The notes under the pieces are model-generated. The model searched no databases, had not been told where the DNA came from, and saw only the letters and a program-made list of their open reading frames with translations. A stretch of DNA of 64,000 bases from CAVTLG01 sp963735495 (GTDB taxonomy: Bacteria > Chloroflexota > Ktedonobacteria > Ktedonobacterales > Ktedonobacteraceae): NCBI GenBank assembly GCA_963735495.1, contig CAVTLG010000011.1:124001-188000 (forward strand), read 5' to 3'. Made by a program: the position numbers and the translations under genes. Position 1 is the stretch's first letter; every line of letters begins with the position of its first letter. Positions 46,457-56,047 of the stretch are shown in pieces.

Positions 46457-47467
46457 GTGGCGACAATGGATGATATAGCAAAAGCCGTTGGTGTTTCTAA
46501 AACGACGGTAACGAATGCTCTTTCAGGCAAAACCAACGTCAGTGCTGCTATGCGTCAGCGCATTCAACGTTATGCTGAGGAAATTGGCTATCGTCCGAAT
46601 ACACTGGCCCGCAGTCTGGCCAAAGGCAAAACCTCAATGCTTGGCCTCGTGGTGCATTCCCTGGACAACCCCTTTTATCCAGAAGTCGCGGATGCCGTGG
46701 CGAATTTTGCTCGTGAAGCGGGCTATCAGACCGTGTTGTGTACCACTGGTGAGAATCCTGAACTCGGACGCCAACAGTTAGAGCGTCTGATCAGCCAATG
46801 GGTCGATGGCTGTCTGGTTATGGAACGCACATTGGATCTGGCCACGGTCGAGTACTATTTTCAGCAAGGTCTGCCCCTGGTGCTCTGCGACTGGCAACTG
46901 CAAGAGGTGTCTGCTGAGATTCCTCTCGTGCGGGGAGATTTTTTCCGCGCCGGTGCCCTCGCTGCCCAACATTTGCTCGATCTCGGGCATCGACAGATTG
47001 CCGTGATTGTTGATCAGCCGGGACAGATCTTACGTTTGCAAGGGTTCTGCTCTGTTTTGCAATCCGCCGGGTTGACACTGCCTGATGAAATGCTTGAGCA
47101 GGGCGACTCCTCACAGGAAAGCGGCTATCATGCCGCGAAACGCTTGCTCGCTTATGCCACACGTCCCACCGCAATTTTCGCGAGCACCGACTTGATGGCG
47201 ATCGGGGCTTTAGATGCGCTGCTTGATGAAGGTCTGCGTGTCCCCCAGGATGTTTCGCTGATTGGGCTGGATAATATTCAGGTTTCCAGCTATATCCGTC
47301 CTACTCTGACAAGCATCGCTATTCCTAAAGACCAACTCGCCAGGCAGGCTCTCACCCTTTTGTTCGACCAGATCAATGGTACTGGGGAGCAGAACGCCCC
47401 AATGACTCGCCTGATCGAACCTCGTCTGGTGGCGGGCCAATCAACGACCAGACCAAGACCAACCTGA
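46457..47467 (+). CDS. LacI-family transcriptional repressor
   Basis: The 336-residue regulator has an N-terminal LacI helix-turn-helix and hinge (MDDIAKAVGVSKTTVTNAL, then YRPNTLARSLAKGKT). A periplasmic-binding-protein-like sugar domain follows (LGLVVHSLDNPFYPEVADA, LGHRQIAVI, FASTDLMAIGALDAL, VSLIGLDNIQVSSYIRPTLTSI). The GTG at 46457 lies ten bases after AAGGAAGG; the ATG three codons later is an alternative. Two matching operators upstream indicate autoregulation. It heads a run of same-strand genes for sugar uptake and glycoside cleavage, so a galactoside or rhamnoside breakdown product is the likely inducer. Confidence 0.92.
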   Translation: MATMDDIAKAVGVSKTTVTNALSGKTNVSAAMRQRIQRYAEEIGYRPNTLARSLAKGKTSMLGLVVHSLDNPFYPEVADAVANFAREAGYQTVLCTTGENPELGRQQLERLISQWVDGCLVMERTLDLATVEYYFQQGLPLVLCDWQLQEVSAEIPLVRGDFFRAGALAAQHLLDLGHRQIAVIVDQPGQILRLQGFCSVLQSAGLTLPDEMLEQGDSSQESGYHAAKRLLAYATRPTAIFASTDLMAIGALDALLDEGLRVPQDVSLIGLDNIQVSSYIRPTLTSIAIPKDQLARQALTLLFDQINGTGEQNAPMTRLIEPRLVAGQSTTRPRPT

Positions 47468-47644
47468 TCTTCTGAAGATGCAAAACAACTCTTTCCCGCG
47501 CACATGCTTGGGAAGGGTTCATATGGCTCATCGTTATACAGTCAAGGCATATACGGTAATACCGATGTCCTGTCATAGTACTCTGTGCCCTCAAGGGCTT
47601 TTGATGACCTTTCTTTTGACGCTAGAGGAGAGAACTCTTTGTCA

Positions 47645-50026
47645 ATGCAGCAACACCATGAACCCAATCGTGAATACGTTCTAAATCTCAAGCGAGAAGC
47701 TCCTCAACTTCTCTCTGGACACTTGAAGCTAGGCGGGACCGATCCACAAGGGAACAGTATCGCGTGTACCAGTTATTACCTGACCTACAATGGTCAGCCG
47801 CACATTCCTGTGATCGGCGAGTTTCACTTTTCCCGTTTTCCGCACCAGGAATGGGAGCACGAGCTCCGCAAGATGCTAGCTGGAGGGGTGCAGATCGTCG
47901 CGTCGTACATCTTCTGGATTCATACAGAAGAAGAAGAGGGCGTGTTTACCTGGTTGGGCGATAATAACGCGCGCAAATTTGTCGCGTTATGCCAGAAGGT
48001 GGGACTCCAGGTCCTTTTGCGTATTGGTCCCTTTGCACATGGGGAGTGTCGCAATGGGGGGTTGCCGGACTGGCTCTACGGGCAGCCGTTTGCGGTCCGT
48101 TCCAACGATGAACGCTATCTGCGCTATGTCAGGCGCTATTTCGCGGAGATCGCGCAGCAGGTGGAGGGACTGCTGTTCAAGGATGGCGGGCCAGTGATTG
48201 GCATCCAACTTGAAAATGAATATATGCACGCAGGCGCGCCCTGGGAGGTGACGTTCAGAACCGGGATGGAGTGGGTGCCGGCAGGCACGGAGGGTGAGTC
48301 GCACCTGCTTCTCCTGAAAGCACTGGTGCGCGACCTGGGTCTTGAAGTGCCGATCTACAGTTGTACTGCGTGGCTGGACTCACCCGTGCCTGCTCGTGAG
48401 TTTCTGCCCATGCAAGGTGGCTATGCCTTTACACCCTGGAGTCCCGACCCGGCGTATGTGCAAGGACCCACCCAGGAATTTCTTTTCCGCGATCGGCACG
48501 CGCAGCCTCTCCATAATGGGGACGTGACCTATGATCCGCTGCACTATCCCTATGCCTGCTGCGAACTCGGCGGAGGGATTCAAATCACCTATCATCACCG
48601 TCCCATTGTGCCAGCAGAGAGCGTCCAGGCTATGGCGCTCGTCGCTTTGGGCAGCGGGGCCAATATGCTTGGGTATTACATGTATCACGGAGGCTCAAAT
48701 CCTATCGGCAAGCATGCCTATCTCAATGAGTTTACTGTGCCGCGTATTTCCTACGATTTCCAGGCTCCCCTGCGCGAATATGGACAGGCTCATCCATCTT
48801 ATTACCGTTTGCGTGCGCTCCATTTGTTCCTGCAAGCCTTTGATGCACAGCTGGGACCCATGCCAGTGGTGCTGCCAGAGGCCGTGAAGCAACTCACATC
48901 TGAAAACACGGAAACCCTGCGTTACGCGGCGCGCAGCAAAGATGGCGCAGGTTTTCTCTTTGTGAATAACTACCAGGATCACGTCGAGATGCCTGCTCAT
49001 GAGAACATCTCTTTCCGCCTGGAATTGCCCGACGAGTCGCTCGTGTTTCCACAATGCCAGACGCTGACCGTGCCAGCGCAGAGTAGCGTGATTTTGCCAT
49101 TTAATCTGGAGTTGAGCTCGGGCGTGCTGCTCAAGTATGCCACGGCCCAGGTACTGACCATGCTCAAGGCACCGGAGCACGTGACCTATGTGTTCTTTGT
49201 TCCCGATGGAATGCGGGCCGAATTTGCTTTTGACCAGGCAACCTACTCCGCGCTGGAGATAACCGGGGGCGAGGTGCGCAAAGCATTGGAACTCGGCTAT
49301 GTCCTCGCGGAACCAGATTTGCACTGTTGCATTGCTGTCACTGCTCTGGATGGGACACAGATCAGGCTGCTGGTGCTCACTCAGGAACTGGCTTGGGCCA
49401 GTTGGAAAGGGGACCTCTGGGGCCAGGAGCGCCTGGTGATCTCGGAGGCGCTGGCCATGAGCCAGGATGATGGTCTCAATCTTTCCTGGCGTGGGCAGGA
49501 GTCGGTCAGCCTGGCGATCTATCCGCCTGTTCCCCAGAGCATTACCGCAACGGCGGGACACCTGACCCAAAGAGACGAGGGGCTGTTTACACGGTGCAGT
49601 TTGACCCTCCAGCCTTACCAGAGCACGCCGCGCATTCAGCGTTTGAGCGCGCATACACTGAGTATCACTCTGTCTGAGGAAACATTGACAGGTGTTGAGG
49701 ATGTGTTTCTCTGTCTCGATTATGTCGGAGATATGGGGCACGCGTATCTGAACGGCAAGCTGATTAGCGATCATTTTGCCAATGGGTTGCCCTGGGAGAT
49801 CGGCCTGAAACGCTTTCTCTCCCAGAAGGAGCGTGAACTGCTTATCCATCTCAGTCCCCTCACATCCGATGCCGCAGTCCTGCGCTATTTTCCCACTGGG
49901 ATGGCCTTCCGTCCCAGTGTTGATGATATTGCCGGGGTGGAAGTCAGGTCGCTGACTCTGCTTCCGCAGTATTCGAGTTCGCTTGCTCTGCTCGACGAGC
50001 AAGCTGGTGTTTCGTGTTCATTGTAG
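47645..50026 (+). CDS. Family 35 beta-galactosidase
   Basis: The 793-residue enzyme has a GH35 catalytic barrel in its first ~380 residues (GEFHFSRFPHQEWEHELRKMLAGG, IGPFAHGECRNGGLPDWL). The acid/base Glu is E192 in IGIQLENEYM and the likely nucleophile is E307 in ACCELGGG. Beta-sandwich domains follow, the last with GHAYLNGKLI. It would release terminal beta-galactose from oligosaccharides or arabinogalactan side chains. No signal peptide is seen, so it acts in the cytoplasm on imported sugars. The start at 47645 follows GAGGAGAG with a longish 12-base gap. It is probably in the operon led by the LacI-type gene. Confidence 0.9.
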   Translation: MQQHHEPNREYVLNLKREAPQLLSGHLKLGGTDPQGNSIACTSYYLTYNGQPHIPVIGEFHFSRFPHQEWEHELRKMLAGGVQIVASYIFWIHTEEEEGVFTWLGDNNARKFVALCQKVGLQVLLRIGPFAHGECRNGGLPDWLYGQPFAVRSNDERYLRYVRRYFAEIAQQVEGLLFKDGGPVIGIQLENEYMHAGAPWEVTFRTGMEWVPAGTEGESHLLLLKALVRDLGLEVPIYSCTAWLDSPVPAREFLPMQGGYAFTPWSPDPAYVQGPTQEFLFRDRHAQPLHNGDVTYDPLHYPYACCELGGGIQITYHHRPIVPAESVQAMALVALGSGANMLGYYMYHGGSNPIGKHAYLNEFTVPRISYDFQAPLREYGQAHPSYYRLRALHLFLQAFDAQLGPMPVVLPEAVKQLTSENTETLRYAARSKDGAGFLFVNNYQDHVEMPAHENISFRLELPDESLVFPQCQTLTVPAQSSVILPFNLELSSGVLLKYATAQVLTMLKAPEHVTYVFFVPDGMRAEFAFDQATYSALEITGGEVRKALELGYVLAEPDLHCCIAVTALDGTQIRLLVLTQELAWASWKGDLWGQERLVISEALAMSQDDGLNLSWRGQESVSLAIYPPVPQSITATAGHLTQRDEGLFTRCSLTLQPYQSTPRIQRLSAHTLSITLSEETLTGVEDVFLCLDYVGDMGHAYLNGKLISDHFANGLPWEIGLKRFLSQKERELLIHLSPLTSDAAVLRYFPTGMAFRPSVDDIAGVEVRSLTLLPQYSSSLALLDEQAGVSCSL

Positions 50027-50083
50027 AGCTTTATTTTGTGTCGCGCATCGGGCAAGCAATGCACTGATGCAAGGAGAGAAACC

Positions 50084-51445
50084 ATGTTTGATTCTTTCGC
50101 AGCCTCAAAGGTGAGTCGTCGTCGTTTTCTGACCTCTTCAGCCGTCAGCATAGGAGCGCTGGCTGGCACAGGCGCGCTATTGGATGCCTGCAATACCAGC
50201 ACAAGCTCCTCTGCCCCTGGAACTACCACCCTGACCGTGATGTATGCTGCGAGTGAGTTCACTCCTGCCTATGTCAAGCAGTTTGAGCAGTTGCATCCAA
50301 GTATCAAAATTAGTTTTATTGAATTTGATCAAACCCGCCTGAATGCCATGTTTGCCGCAGGGACACCGCCTGATTTTATTCGTGGCTCTGCGGTTGGCAG
50401 CGTAAGTAATTCGGCGCGTGGGCTGGCGCTCAATCTGGACCCCTACCTGGCAAAAAGCAGTGTGCTCAAAACAAGTGATTTCCTGGGCATCAACAACTCC
50501 TGGCGCTGGGATGGCAAGAAAGTGGGTCAGGGATCGTATTATGGGATCACCAAAGACTGGAGCCAGGATCAGACCTTGTGGTACAATCAGGCTCTTCTCG
50601 AAAAGGCTGGCATCTCGCCGCTCAGCCCCACTGAGCCGATCACTTATGATCAGCTTTTCACGATGGCGACCAAACTCACTACACGGCAAGGAGGCAAGAC
50701 GCTGGTCTATGGCTATGGGACACAGTGGGCCTGGGGTCTCATGGTGATTGTCTCGATGATGATTAAGCAACAGGGAGGAGAGATCTACAACGCAGCCGAG
50801 ACGCAAGCGGACTTTACCACACCCGCAGCGCAAAAAGCGATCGAGTGGTTCATCAACTATGAACAGGCCAAAATCGGCCCATCGTCCCTTGATCCTGCTC
50901 CCGATGGCTGGGATGGACCCGATCTACTGGCCAACCGCATGGCGATCATGATGGGCGGCTTTTGGGTGGGTGGCAGTATTGCCGGCGGTTCGGCAGACAA
51001 TAAGGCCAACTTGCGCCTGGCCCCGGCTCCGCTGATGGGACCCACGCGCTTCAGTCCAAGTTCCGCAGGGGTGGGCGCCTGGATTCCTAAAACCAGCAAA
51101 CACCCTGACGAGGCCTGGGCGCTGATGGAGTACTTCATGGCGGGCCAGCCCGCACACGACCGAGCGAAGAGTGGTTGGGGTATCCCCTCGCTCAAATCGC
51201 TCTTGCCGGAAGTGCCCCAAACGCTTCCATATCAGCAGGAAGCGTATCAGTCGCTTCAGAGCGAAATACAGCATGTGGGAACATTTCCTGACTCTCCGTA
51301 CATCACAACCGGAACATACAATACTATCCTACAAAAGTATATTCAGCAAGCAGCACAGAAACAAATCACGTTAACGTCTGCGTGCCAGCAAATTACGCAG
51401 GATGCGAATACAGCCATTCAGCAAGGTATACAACAGCTCAGCTAG
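50084..51445 (+). CDS. ABC transporter sugar-binding lipoprotein
   Basis: This 453-residue family 1 extracellular solute-binding protein starts with a twin-arginine-like motif (SRRRFLTSS) and a lipobox ending at C36 (LLDAC), followed by a Ser/Thr linker. It is thus a membrane-tethered lipoprotein that may be exported folded. The body has the typical LTVMYAASEFTPAYVKQFEQ start, GTPPDFIRG, and the late YFMAGQPAHDRAKSGWGIP. The start at 50084 has AAGGAGA six bases upstream. It precedes the two permease genes. Confidence 0.92.
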   Translation: MFDSFAASKVSRRRFLTSSAVSIGALAGTGALLDACNTSTSSSAPGTTTLTVMYAASEFTPAYVKQFEQLHPSIKISFIEFDQTRLNAMFAAGTPPDFIRGSAVGSVSNSARGLALNLDPYLAKSSVLKTSDFLGINNSWRWDGKKVGQGSYYGITKDWSQDQTLWYNQALLEKAGISPLSPTEPITYDQLFTMATKLTTRQGGKTLVYGYGTQWAWGLMVIVSMMIKQQGGEIYNAAETQADFTTPAAQKAIEWFINYEQAKIGPSSLDPAPDGWDGPDLLANRMAIMMGGFWVGGSIAGGSADNKANLRLAPAPLMGPTRFSPSSAGVGAWIPKTSKHPDEAWALMEYFMAGQPAHDRAKSGWGIPSLKSLLPEVPQTLPYQQEAYQSLQSEIQHVGTFPDSPYITTGTYNTILQKYIQQAAQKQITLTSACQQITQDANTAIQQGIQQLS

Positions 51446-51576
51446 TGTGGTCAGCTCCACAGAGTTTCTTCTTCTTCGGAGTGCGGAAGCTACCAGCTCG
51501 CTCGCTTTGCTCCTGTCATGGTGCGGTTTCTCTCTTCCTCGGGGGAAACCGCGCAGGAGAAAAGAAAGGATAGATC

Positions 51577-52557
51577 ATGGCTTTATTCACCCACCAGGAG
51601 GTTCCCGTGACACGTGCAGTTGCGCGCAACAGGCACCGCCGCAAGCCCTGGTCACGTTACTCTCCCAGGACGTTTTACCTGTTTATTGCTCCCTGGATCA
51701 TCGGCTTTCTGACCTTGACGCTACTGCCGCTGGTGTATGCTCTGGTCCTGAGTTTTACCGATTTTGATGGGATTTCCGGACACTGGCACTGGATTGGACT
51801 GGCCAATTACGCCGAACTCCTTCATGATCCTGATTTCTGGTATAGCCTGAGTCGCACTTTGCTCTTTACGGTTCTGGCAGTTCCTCTCAGTGTAGCGGGA
51901 GGACTGGCGCTGGCCATCCTGTTGAATCGGCAGGTCAGAGCGGTTGGTCTGTTCCGGACTCTCTTCTATGTGCCTTCCATTGTACCAGTTGTTGCCAGTG
52001 CCATTATGTGGCGCTTTATCTTTGATCGCGATGCTGGCGCTTTGAATGCCATCCTGGAACGGCTCCACATTCCTATTCTGACCTGGCTGGTAGACCCGAC
52101 TGCGTTTTACTCCTTGATCATTATGACGCTCTGGGGTCTGGGAGGAGGTATGGTGATTCTGCTGGCGGGCCTCCAAAGCATTCCCGCTGAGCTATCAGAG
52201 GCCGCCACGGTTGATGGGGCGAATAAATGGCAGGTGCTTCGTCAGATCATTTTGCCACTGCTTTCGCCAGTCATTTTCTTTCAGGTCATCACTGGCGTGA
52301 TTGCTTCACTCCAGACCCTGGTCCAGCCCTTGCTGCTCGCTGAAAATAATCAAAGCGTCTCCACCGGAATTGCGAATGTGCCGCGCAGTAACTTGCTCTA
52401 CATGGTCAATGTGTATCAGCAATTTTTCAGCAACCTGCGTTTCGGCTATGGTTCAGCCATGCTCTGGGTCTTTTTTGTGATCATTCTGGTGATCACCTTA
52501 CTGGTATTCCGTTCCAGCACGTTCTGGGTCTATTACACCGTTGACAGCGACGAGTAG
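51577..52557 (+). CDS. ABC sugar transporter permease, MalF/UgpA-like
   Basis: The 326-residue membrane protein has six predicted helices. The EAA loop that docks to the ATPase reads ELSEAATVDGANKWQVLRQIILPLL at residues ~210-235. The start at 51577 follows AAAGGAT. The gene for the second permease begins 16 bp after its stop. The importer lacks an ATPase gene here, so it probably uses a shared MsmK/UgpC-type ATPase encoded elsewhere. Confidence 0.92.
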   Translation: MALFTHQEVPVTRAVARNRHRRKPWSRYSPRTFYLFIAPWIIGFLTLTLLPLVYALVLSFTDFDGISGHWHWIGLANYAELLHDPDFWYSLSRTLLFTVLAVPLSVAGGLALAILLNRQVRAVGLFRTLFYVPSIVPVVASAIMWRFIFDRDAGALNAILERLHIPILTWLVDPTAFYSLIIMTLWGLGGGMVILLAGLQSIPAELSEAATVDGANKWQVLRQIILPLLSPVIFFQVITGVIASLQTLVQPLLLAENNQSVSTGIANVPRSNLLYMVNVYQQFFSNLRFGYGSAMLWVFFVIILVITLLVFRSSTFWVYYTVDSDE

Positions 52558-52573
52558 AAAGCCAGGAAAAGAG

Positions 52574-53458
52574 ATGCAACTTTCCACAAACTCCATATCT
52601 GCGAAAGCTTCCAGGAGCTTTTTCCGGCGGAAGAAACACACCCCAAACAAGGCAGGGATTTATACCGCGCTGCTGGGATTGTCCGTCCTTTTTGCTGGTC
52701 CCTTTTTATGGCTGGTGACCATTGCCTTGAAGACCGATGTAGAAATGAATGTGTTCCCAGTCCAGATCTTGCCAGCGCAACCCGCCTGGAGCAACTTTAG
52801 CCAGGCGCTAGGCAGCATCAATTTTTTCGCCTACGCCGGCAATTCTCTGACCATTTCGACGATCTATGCAACATTGGTTACTCTCTCTAGCGCGCTGGTA
52901 GGCTTTGGCTTTGCTCGTCTGAAAGGCCCAGGCAAAAAGGGCCTGTTTTTCCTGATGCTCTCTACTATGATGCTGCCCAATATTGTCACGCTGATTCCCA
53001 CCTATATCATCTTTTCCCACCTGGGGATGATTGATACCTTCTGGCCCTGGGTGCTCTGGGGGCTGGCCTCGACACCCTTTCTCGCCTTTCTGTTTCGCCA
53101 ATTTTTTAGTGCCTTGCCTCTGGAATTAGAGGAGGCGGCCATTCTAGATGGCTGCGGCTATGGGCGGATCTTCTGGAGTCTTTTTTTGCCGCTCTCCTTG
53201 CCCGTGCTGGTCACTGCCTTTTTGATCTCCTTCACAGGAGTCTGGGGAGACTATATCACGCCCTCTCTGCTGTTAAATCAGGACAATACTACTCTGGCGG
53301 TCGCGCTTTCCAATAGCTATGTCAACGCGCACGGCATCGGCTTGCCGAATATCCAGGCTGCTGGAACCCTCTTCTATATTGTTCCAGAGATCATCGTTTT
53401 TCTGTTCGCGCAACGCTATTTTGTGCGAGGTATTGTCACCAGTGGTATGAAGGGGTAA
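52574..53458 (+). CDS. ABC sugar transporter permease, MalG/UgpE-like
   Basis: The 294-residue permease has a basic N-terminus, six helices and the EAA loop ELEEAAILDGCGYGRIFWSLFLPL. The ATG at 52574 has AGGAAAAG just upstream; an in-frame TTG at 52541 would overlap the previous gene and is less likely. With the binding protein and the other permease it forms the membrane part of a carbohydrate importer for products of the glycosidases encoded around it. Confidence 0.92.
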   Translation: MQLSTNSISAKASRSFFRRKKHTPNKAGIYTALLGLSVLFAGPFLWLVTIALKTDVEMNVFPVQILPAQPAWSNFSQALGSINFFAYAGNSLTISTIYATLVTLSSALVGFGFARLKGPGKKGLFFLMLSTMMLPNIVTLIPTYIIFSHLGMIDTFWPWVLWGLASTPFLAFLFRQFFSALPLELEEAAILDGCGYGRIFWSLFLPLSLPVLVTAFLISFTGVWGDYITPSLLLNQDNTTLAVALSNSYVNAHGIGLPNIQAAGTLFYIVPEIIVFLFAQRYFVRGIVTSGMKG

Positions 53459-53685
53459 GGAGAGCAAAGAGATACTTAATCGACAATAGATACTATCTGA
53501 TACTTTCCAGACGTTGAGCCAGAAAGGGGGTGAGGCCCAGGAACTGATACATTGCACTTGCATTCCGGCAAGTTCCTCAATCTGCCGGAGAAGAACTGAA
53601 ACAGGAAGTCGGCTTCCTCTTCCTGGTCAGAGTGAGAAAGAACCGATCAAAGTAAGATCAAACGAATGAGAAAGGATTTTCGCAG

Positions 53686-55971
53686 ATGAAATTCATGGTC
53701 AACAAAAAGTCCCCGCGCTGGGGGTTATGCGCAACGGTGCTATTGTGTAGCATGCTTGTTGGGGCCTTCTGGCAGACAGGTACAGCCCACGCGGCCTCGA
53801 CCACCTATTACGTTGACTGTTCGCAGTCAAGCAATGGGAGTGGAACACAGGCTAGCCCCTGGAATAGTCTTTCGGCTGTGGACAGCTATGGGACATTTAA
53901 CCCTGGCGACACCATCCTCTTCAAACAAGGAACCAGTTGCTCAGGCATGCTGGACCCGCAGGGATCAGGCACGAGCAGTTCGCCCATCACGATCAGCTCC
54001 TACGCTGGAAGCTCAACTGCTGCTCCGATTATCGATGGTGGAACCAACGATGCCGCGATCGAGTTCTCAAACCAGCAGTACTGGACTATTGAAAATCTGG
54101 AAGTACGCGGCGGCAATTATCGCGTGATCTACATTACCGGAAATACGGCCAATACCACGTTTAGTGGGTTTACCCTCACGAATCTGGTGGTCCATGACAC
54201 CGCGCATTTTCCAACTACGGGCACCTGGTATACCGGCGCTGGCGGCGTTATTTTTGATCCCTGTAATACCACGACGGTGCTGAATAATATTGTGCTGAAC
54301 AATGTCGTCGCTTACCATACTTTTGCGCAGGGGATTCAAATCGGGCACGAGCATGATGCAGAAGTAGATAGCACCTGTGGTGCAGTCGCCAATTATCAGT
54401 ATTCGGTCACGAACGTCACCATCGAGAACTTGACCTCCTACGCGCATGGAGCGGCAGGCGCGGCTATGTACAATGCTCAGAATGTGTTGGTTGAAAACAA
54501 CACCTTCTACGATAATGGCTTCTACGGTGTTCATGGTGAGGGGAGCTGGTCGCAGTTTTGTGACAATTGCGTCTGGAGAAATAACGAGTCGTATGACAAT
54601 CATCTTGGTGACGGCGGTGGCTTCGATATGGACGGCAACACGACCAACAGTACCGTTGAGTATAACTACAGCCACGATAATCAGGGGTACTGTGTTTCCG
54701 CCTTTGCCATCGCTGAGACAGGCTACATCGATCCGACCAATAATACGATCCGCGATAATGTCTGTGCGCGCAACGATACCGGTGTCACCTCCGCTTACAC
54801 AGACTCAGGCGACATCTTCTTGTCAACATTTGGCACCAGCGGTTCAGGCGTCATCGGTAATCAGTTTAATGGCATAGCCATTTACAACAACACCATCTAT
54901 GGGGACCAGAACACGTCAAAATTGCCATCACTCAGTTTGCAAACCACTGGCAATGCTTCCATGTTCACCGGTTCCAACCCTGATTTCTTCAAGAATAATA
55001 TCATTTACGCAGTGAACCCGTTTATGGTTGGCACGGATAACAATGGGATGAGCCTTGATTACAATCTGTACTGGGATACTGCTGGAACACCCACTTTCGG
55101 CTACAACGCTTCCAGCAATACCACGGTCAATTACACCAGCTTTGCCAGCTATCAGAGCGGGAGTGGTCAGGATGCACATAGTAGCGTGGCGAATCCGTTG
55201 TTGAACGGCCCGACCTATCACATCATCGGGATTCCCGTTTATGCCTATACGCTGCAACCGAGCTCTCCAGCATTAGGGACCGGCACACTGATCTCGAATA
55301 ATGGGGGCCAGGATTTCTACGGCAATAATGTCTCCTCGAGTTCAGCCCCGAATATAGGCGCGTATAACGGGAGCGCGATTGCCAATGGAGGCCCTTCCAA
55401 CGATTGGGTGGAATGCGCGCCAGAGGGTGGTACCTGCGCGTTTTCTGGCACTGAGCAGGTCGCCTTTGGAGCTGGAGGAAAGTTTAACTATCTCACCCTG
55501 ATAGGTGGTACGGCCTGTAATGACACCGTCTTCGGTGATCCAAACAAAGGTGTGGTGAAAGCCTGCTACATCGATGTAAACATGCCGCAGGGAAGCTGGA
55601 CGCAGTGCGCGACGGAAGGTGGAACGTGTTCGGTGACAGGAACCGAGGGCGTTGCCTTTGGCGCAAACGGGCTCTACTTTTACACTACCGCAACTTCTGG
55701 CTTCACCTGTGCCACGAGTACCTTTGGTGATCCTGCCTATGGCATCGTCAAGGCGTGTTATCTCTCGACCTCAGTGATTCCTCCCTCCTCGGGAAGCTGG
55801 ACGTTGTGCGCCTCGGAGGGGAAGTTCTGTGACTTCGATGGGACAAAGACGATTGCCTTTGGCGCCAATGGGCACTACAACACTGCGACGGTCACCAATG
55901 GGTCCGTCTGCAATAACACCATTTTCGGCGATCCAGACGTGGGTGTTGTCAAGAGTTGTTACTACAAATAA
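53686..55971 (+). CDS. Secreted right-handed beta-helix protein with three Cys-rich C-terminal repeats
   Basis: The 761-residue protein has a signal peptide cleaved after TAHA (residue ~36). A parallel beta-helix follows (~37-560) with repeated NNTxYxN-type rungs (NTTFSGFTLTNLVVHD, VLVENNTFYDNGFYG, YNYSHDNQGYCVSA, IAIYNNTIYGD), like pectate lyases and other polysaccharide-binding helices. Then come three repeats of about 58 residues, each with W..CA.EG..C, FGA.G, C...FGDP and a final CY (DWVECAPEGG, SWTQCATEGG, SWTLCASEGK). These modules occur on extracellular carbohydrate-active proteins and probably bind the substrate. The start at 53686 follows AAAGGA. Catalytic residues were not identified. 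It probably attacks or binds pectin-like polymers outside the cell. Confidence 0.85.
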   Translation: MKFMVNKKSPRWGLCATVLLCSMLVGAFWQTGTAHAASTTYYVDCSQSSNGSGTQASPWNSLSAVDSYGTFNPGDTILFKQGTSCSGMLDPQGSGTSSSPITISSYAGSSTAAPIIDGGTNDAAIEFSNQQYWTIENLEVRGGNYRVIYITGNTANTTFSGFTLTNLVVHDTAHFPTTGTWYTGAGGVIFDPCNTTTVLNNIVLNNVVAYHTFAQGIQIGHEHDAEVDSTCGAVANYQYSVTNVTIENLTSYAHGAAGAAMYNAQNVLVENNTFYDNGFYGVHGEGSWSQFCDNCVWRNNESYDNHLGDGGGFDMDGNTTNSTVEYNYSHDNQGYCVSAFAIAETGYIDPTNNTIRDNVCARNDTGVTSAYTDSGDIFLSTFGTSGSGVIGNQFNGIAIYNNTIYGDQNTSKLPSLSLQTTGNASMFTGSNPDFFKNNIIYAVNPFMVGTDNNGMSLDYNLYWDTAGTPTFGYNASSNTTVNYTSFASYQSGSGQDAHSSVANPLLNGPTYHIIGIPVYAYTLQPSSPALGTGTLISNNGGQDFYGNNVSSSSAPNIGAYNGSAIANGGPSNDWVECAPEGGTCAFSGTEQVAFGAGGKFNYLTLIGGTACNDTVFGDPNKGVVKACYIDVNMPQGSWTQCATEGGTCSVTGTEGVAFGANGLYFYTTATSGFTCATSTFGDPAYGIVKACYLSTSVIPPSSGSWTLCASEGKFCDFDGTKTIAFGANGHYNTATVTNGSVCNNTIFGDPDVGVVKSCYYK

Positions 55972-55996
55972 CCTGAAGCGCTGATCAATGAAGATA

Positions 55997-56030
55997 CACA
56001 GATGAACCCCATCACACGGGTTCATCTGTG
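55997..56030 (+). promoter_or_regulatory. Stem-loop just upstream of the 56048 gene's ribosome site
   Basis: CACAGATGAACCC (55997-56009) pairs perfectly with its complement at 56018-56030 around an 8-nt loop. It begins 26 bp after the beta-helix stop and ends 4 bases before the AAGGAG of the next gene. With no T-run it is more likely an mRNA processing or stability element, or a partial attenuator, than a full terminator. Confidence 0.7.
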
Positions 56031-56047
56031 CCGCAAGGAGTTATTCC

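Noticed and set aside
48695..50002. 435-codon minus-strand frame opposite the GH35 gene
   Set aside because: Antisense frame without ribosome site or family; the plus-strand enzyme has intact catalytic motifs.
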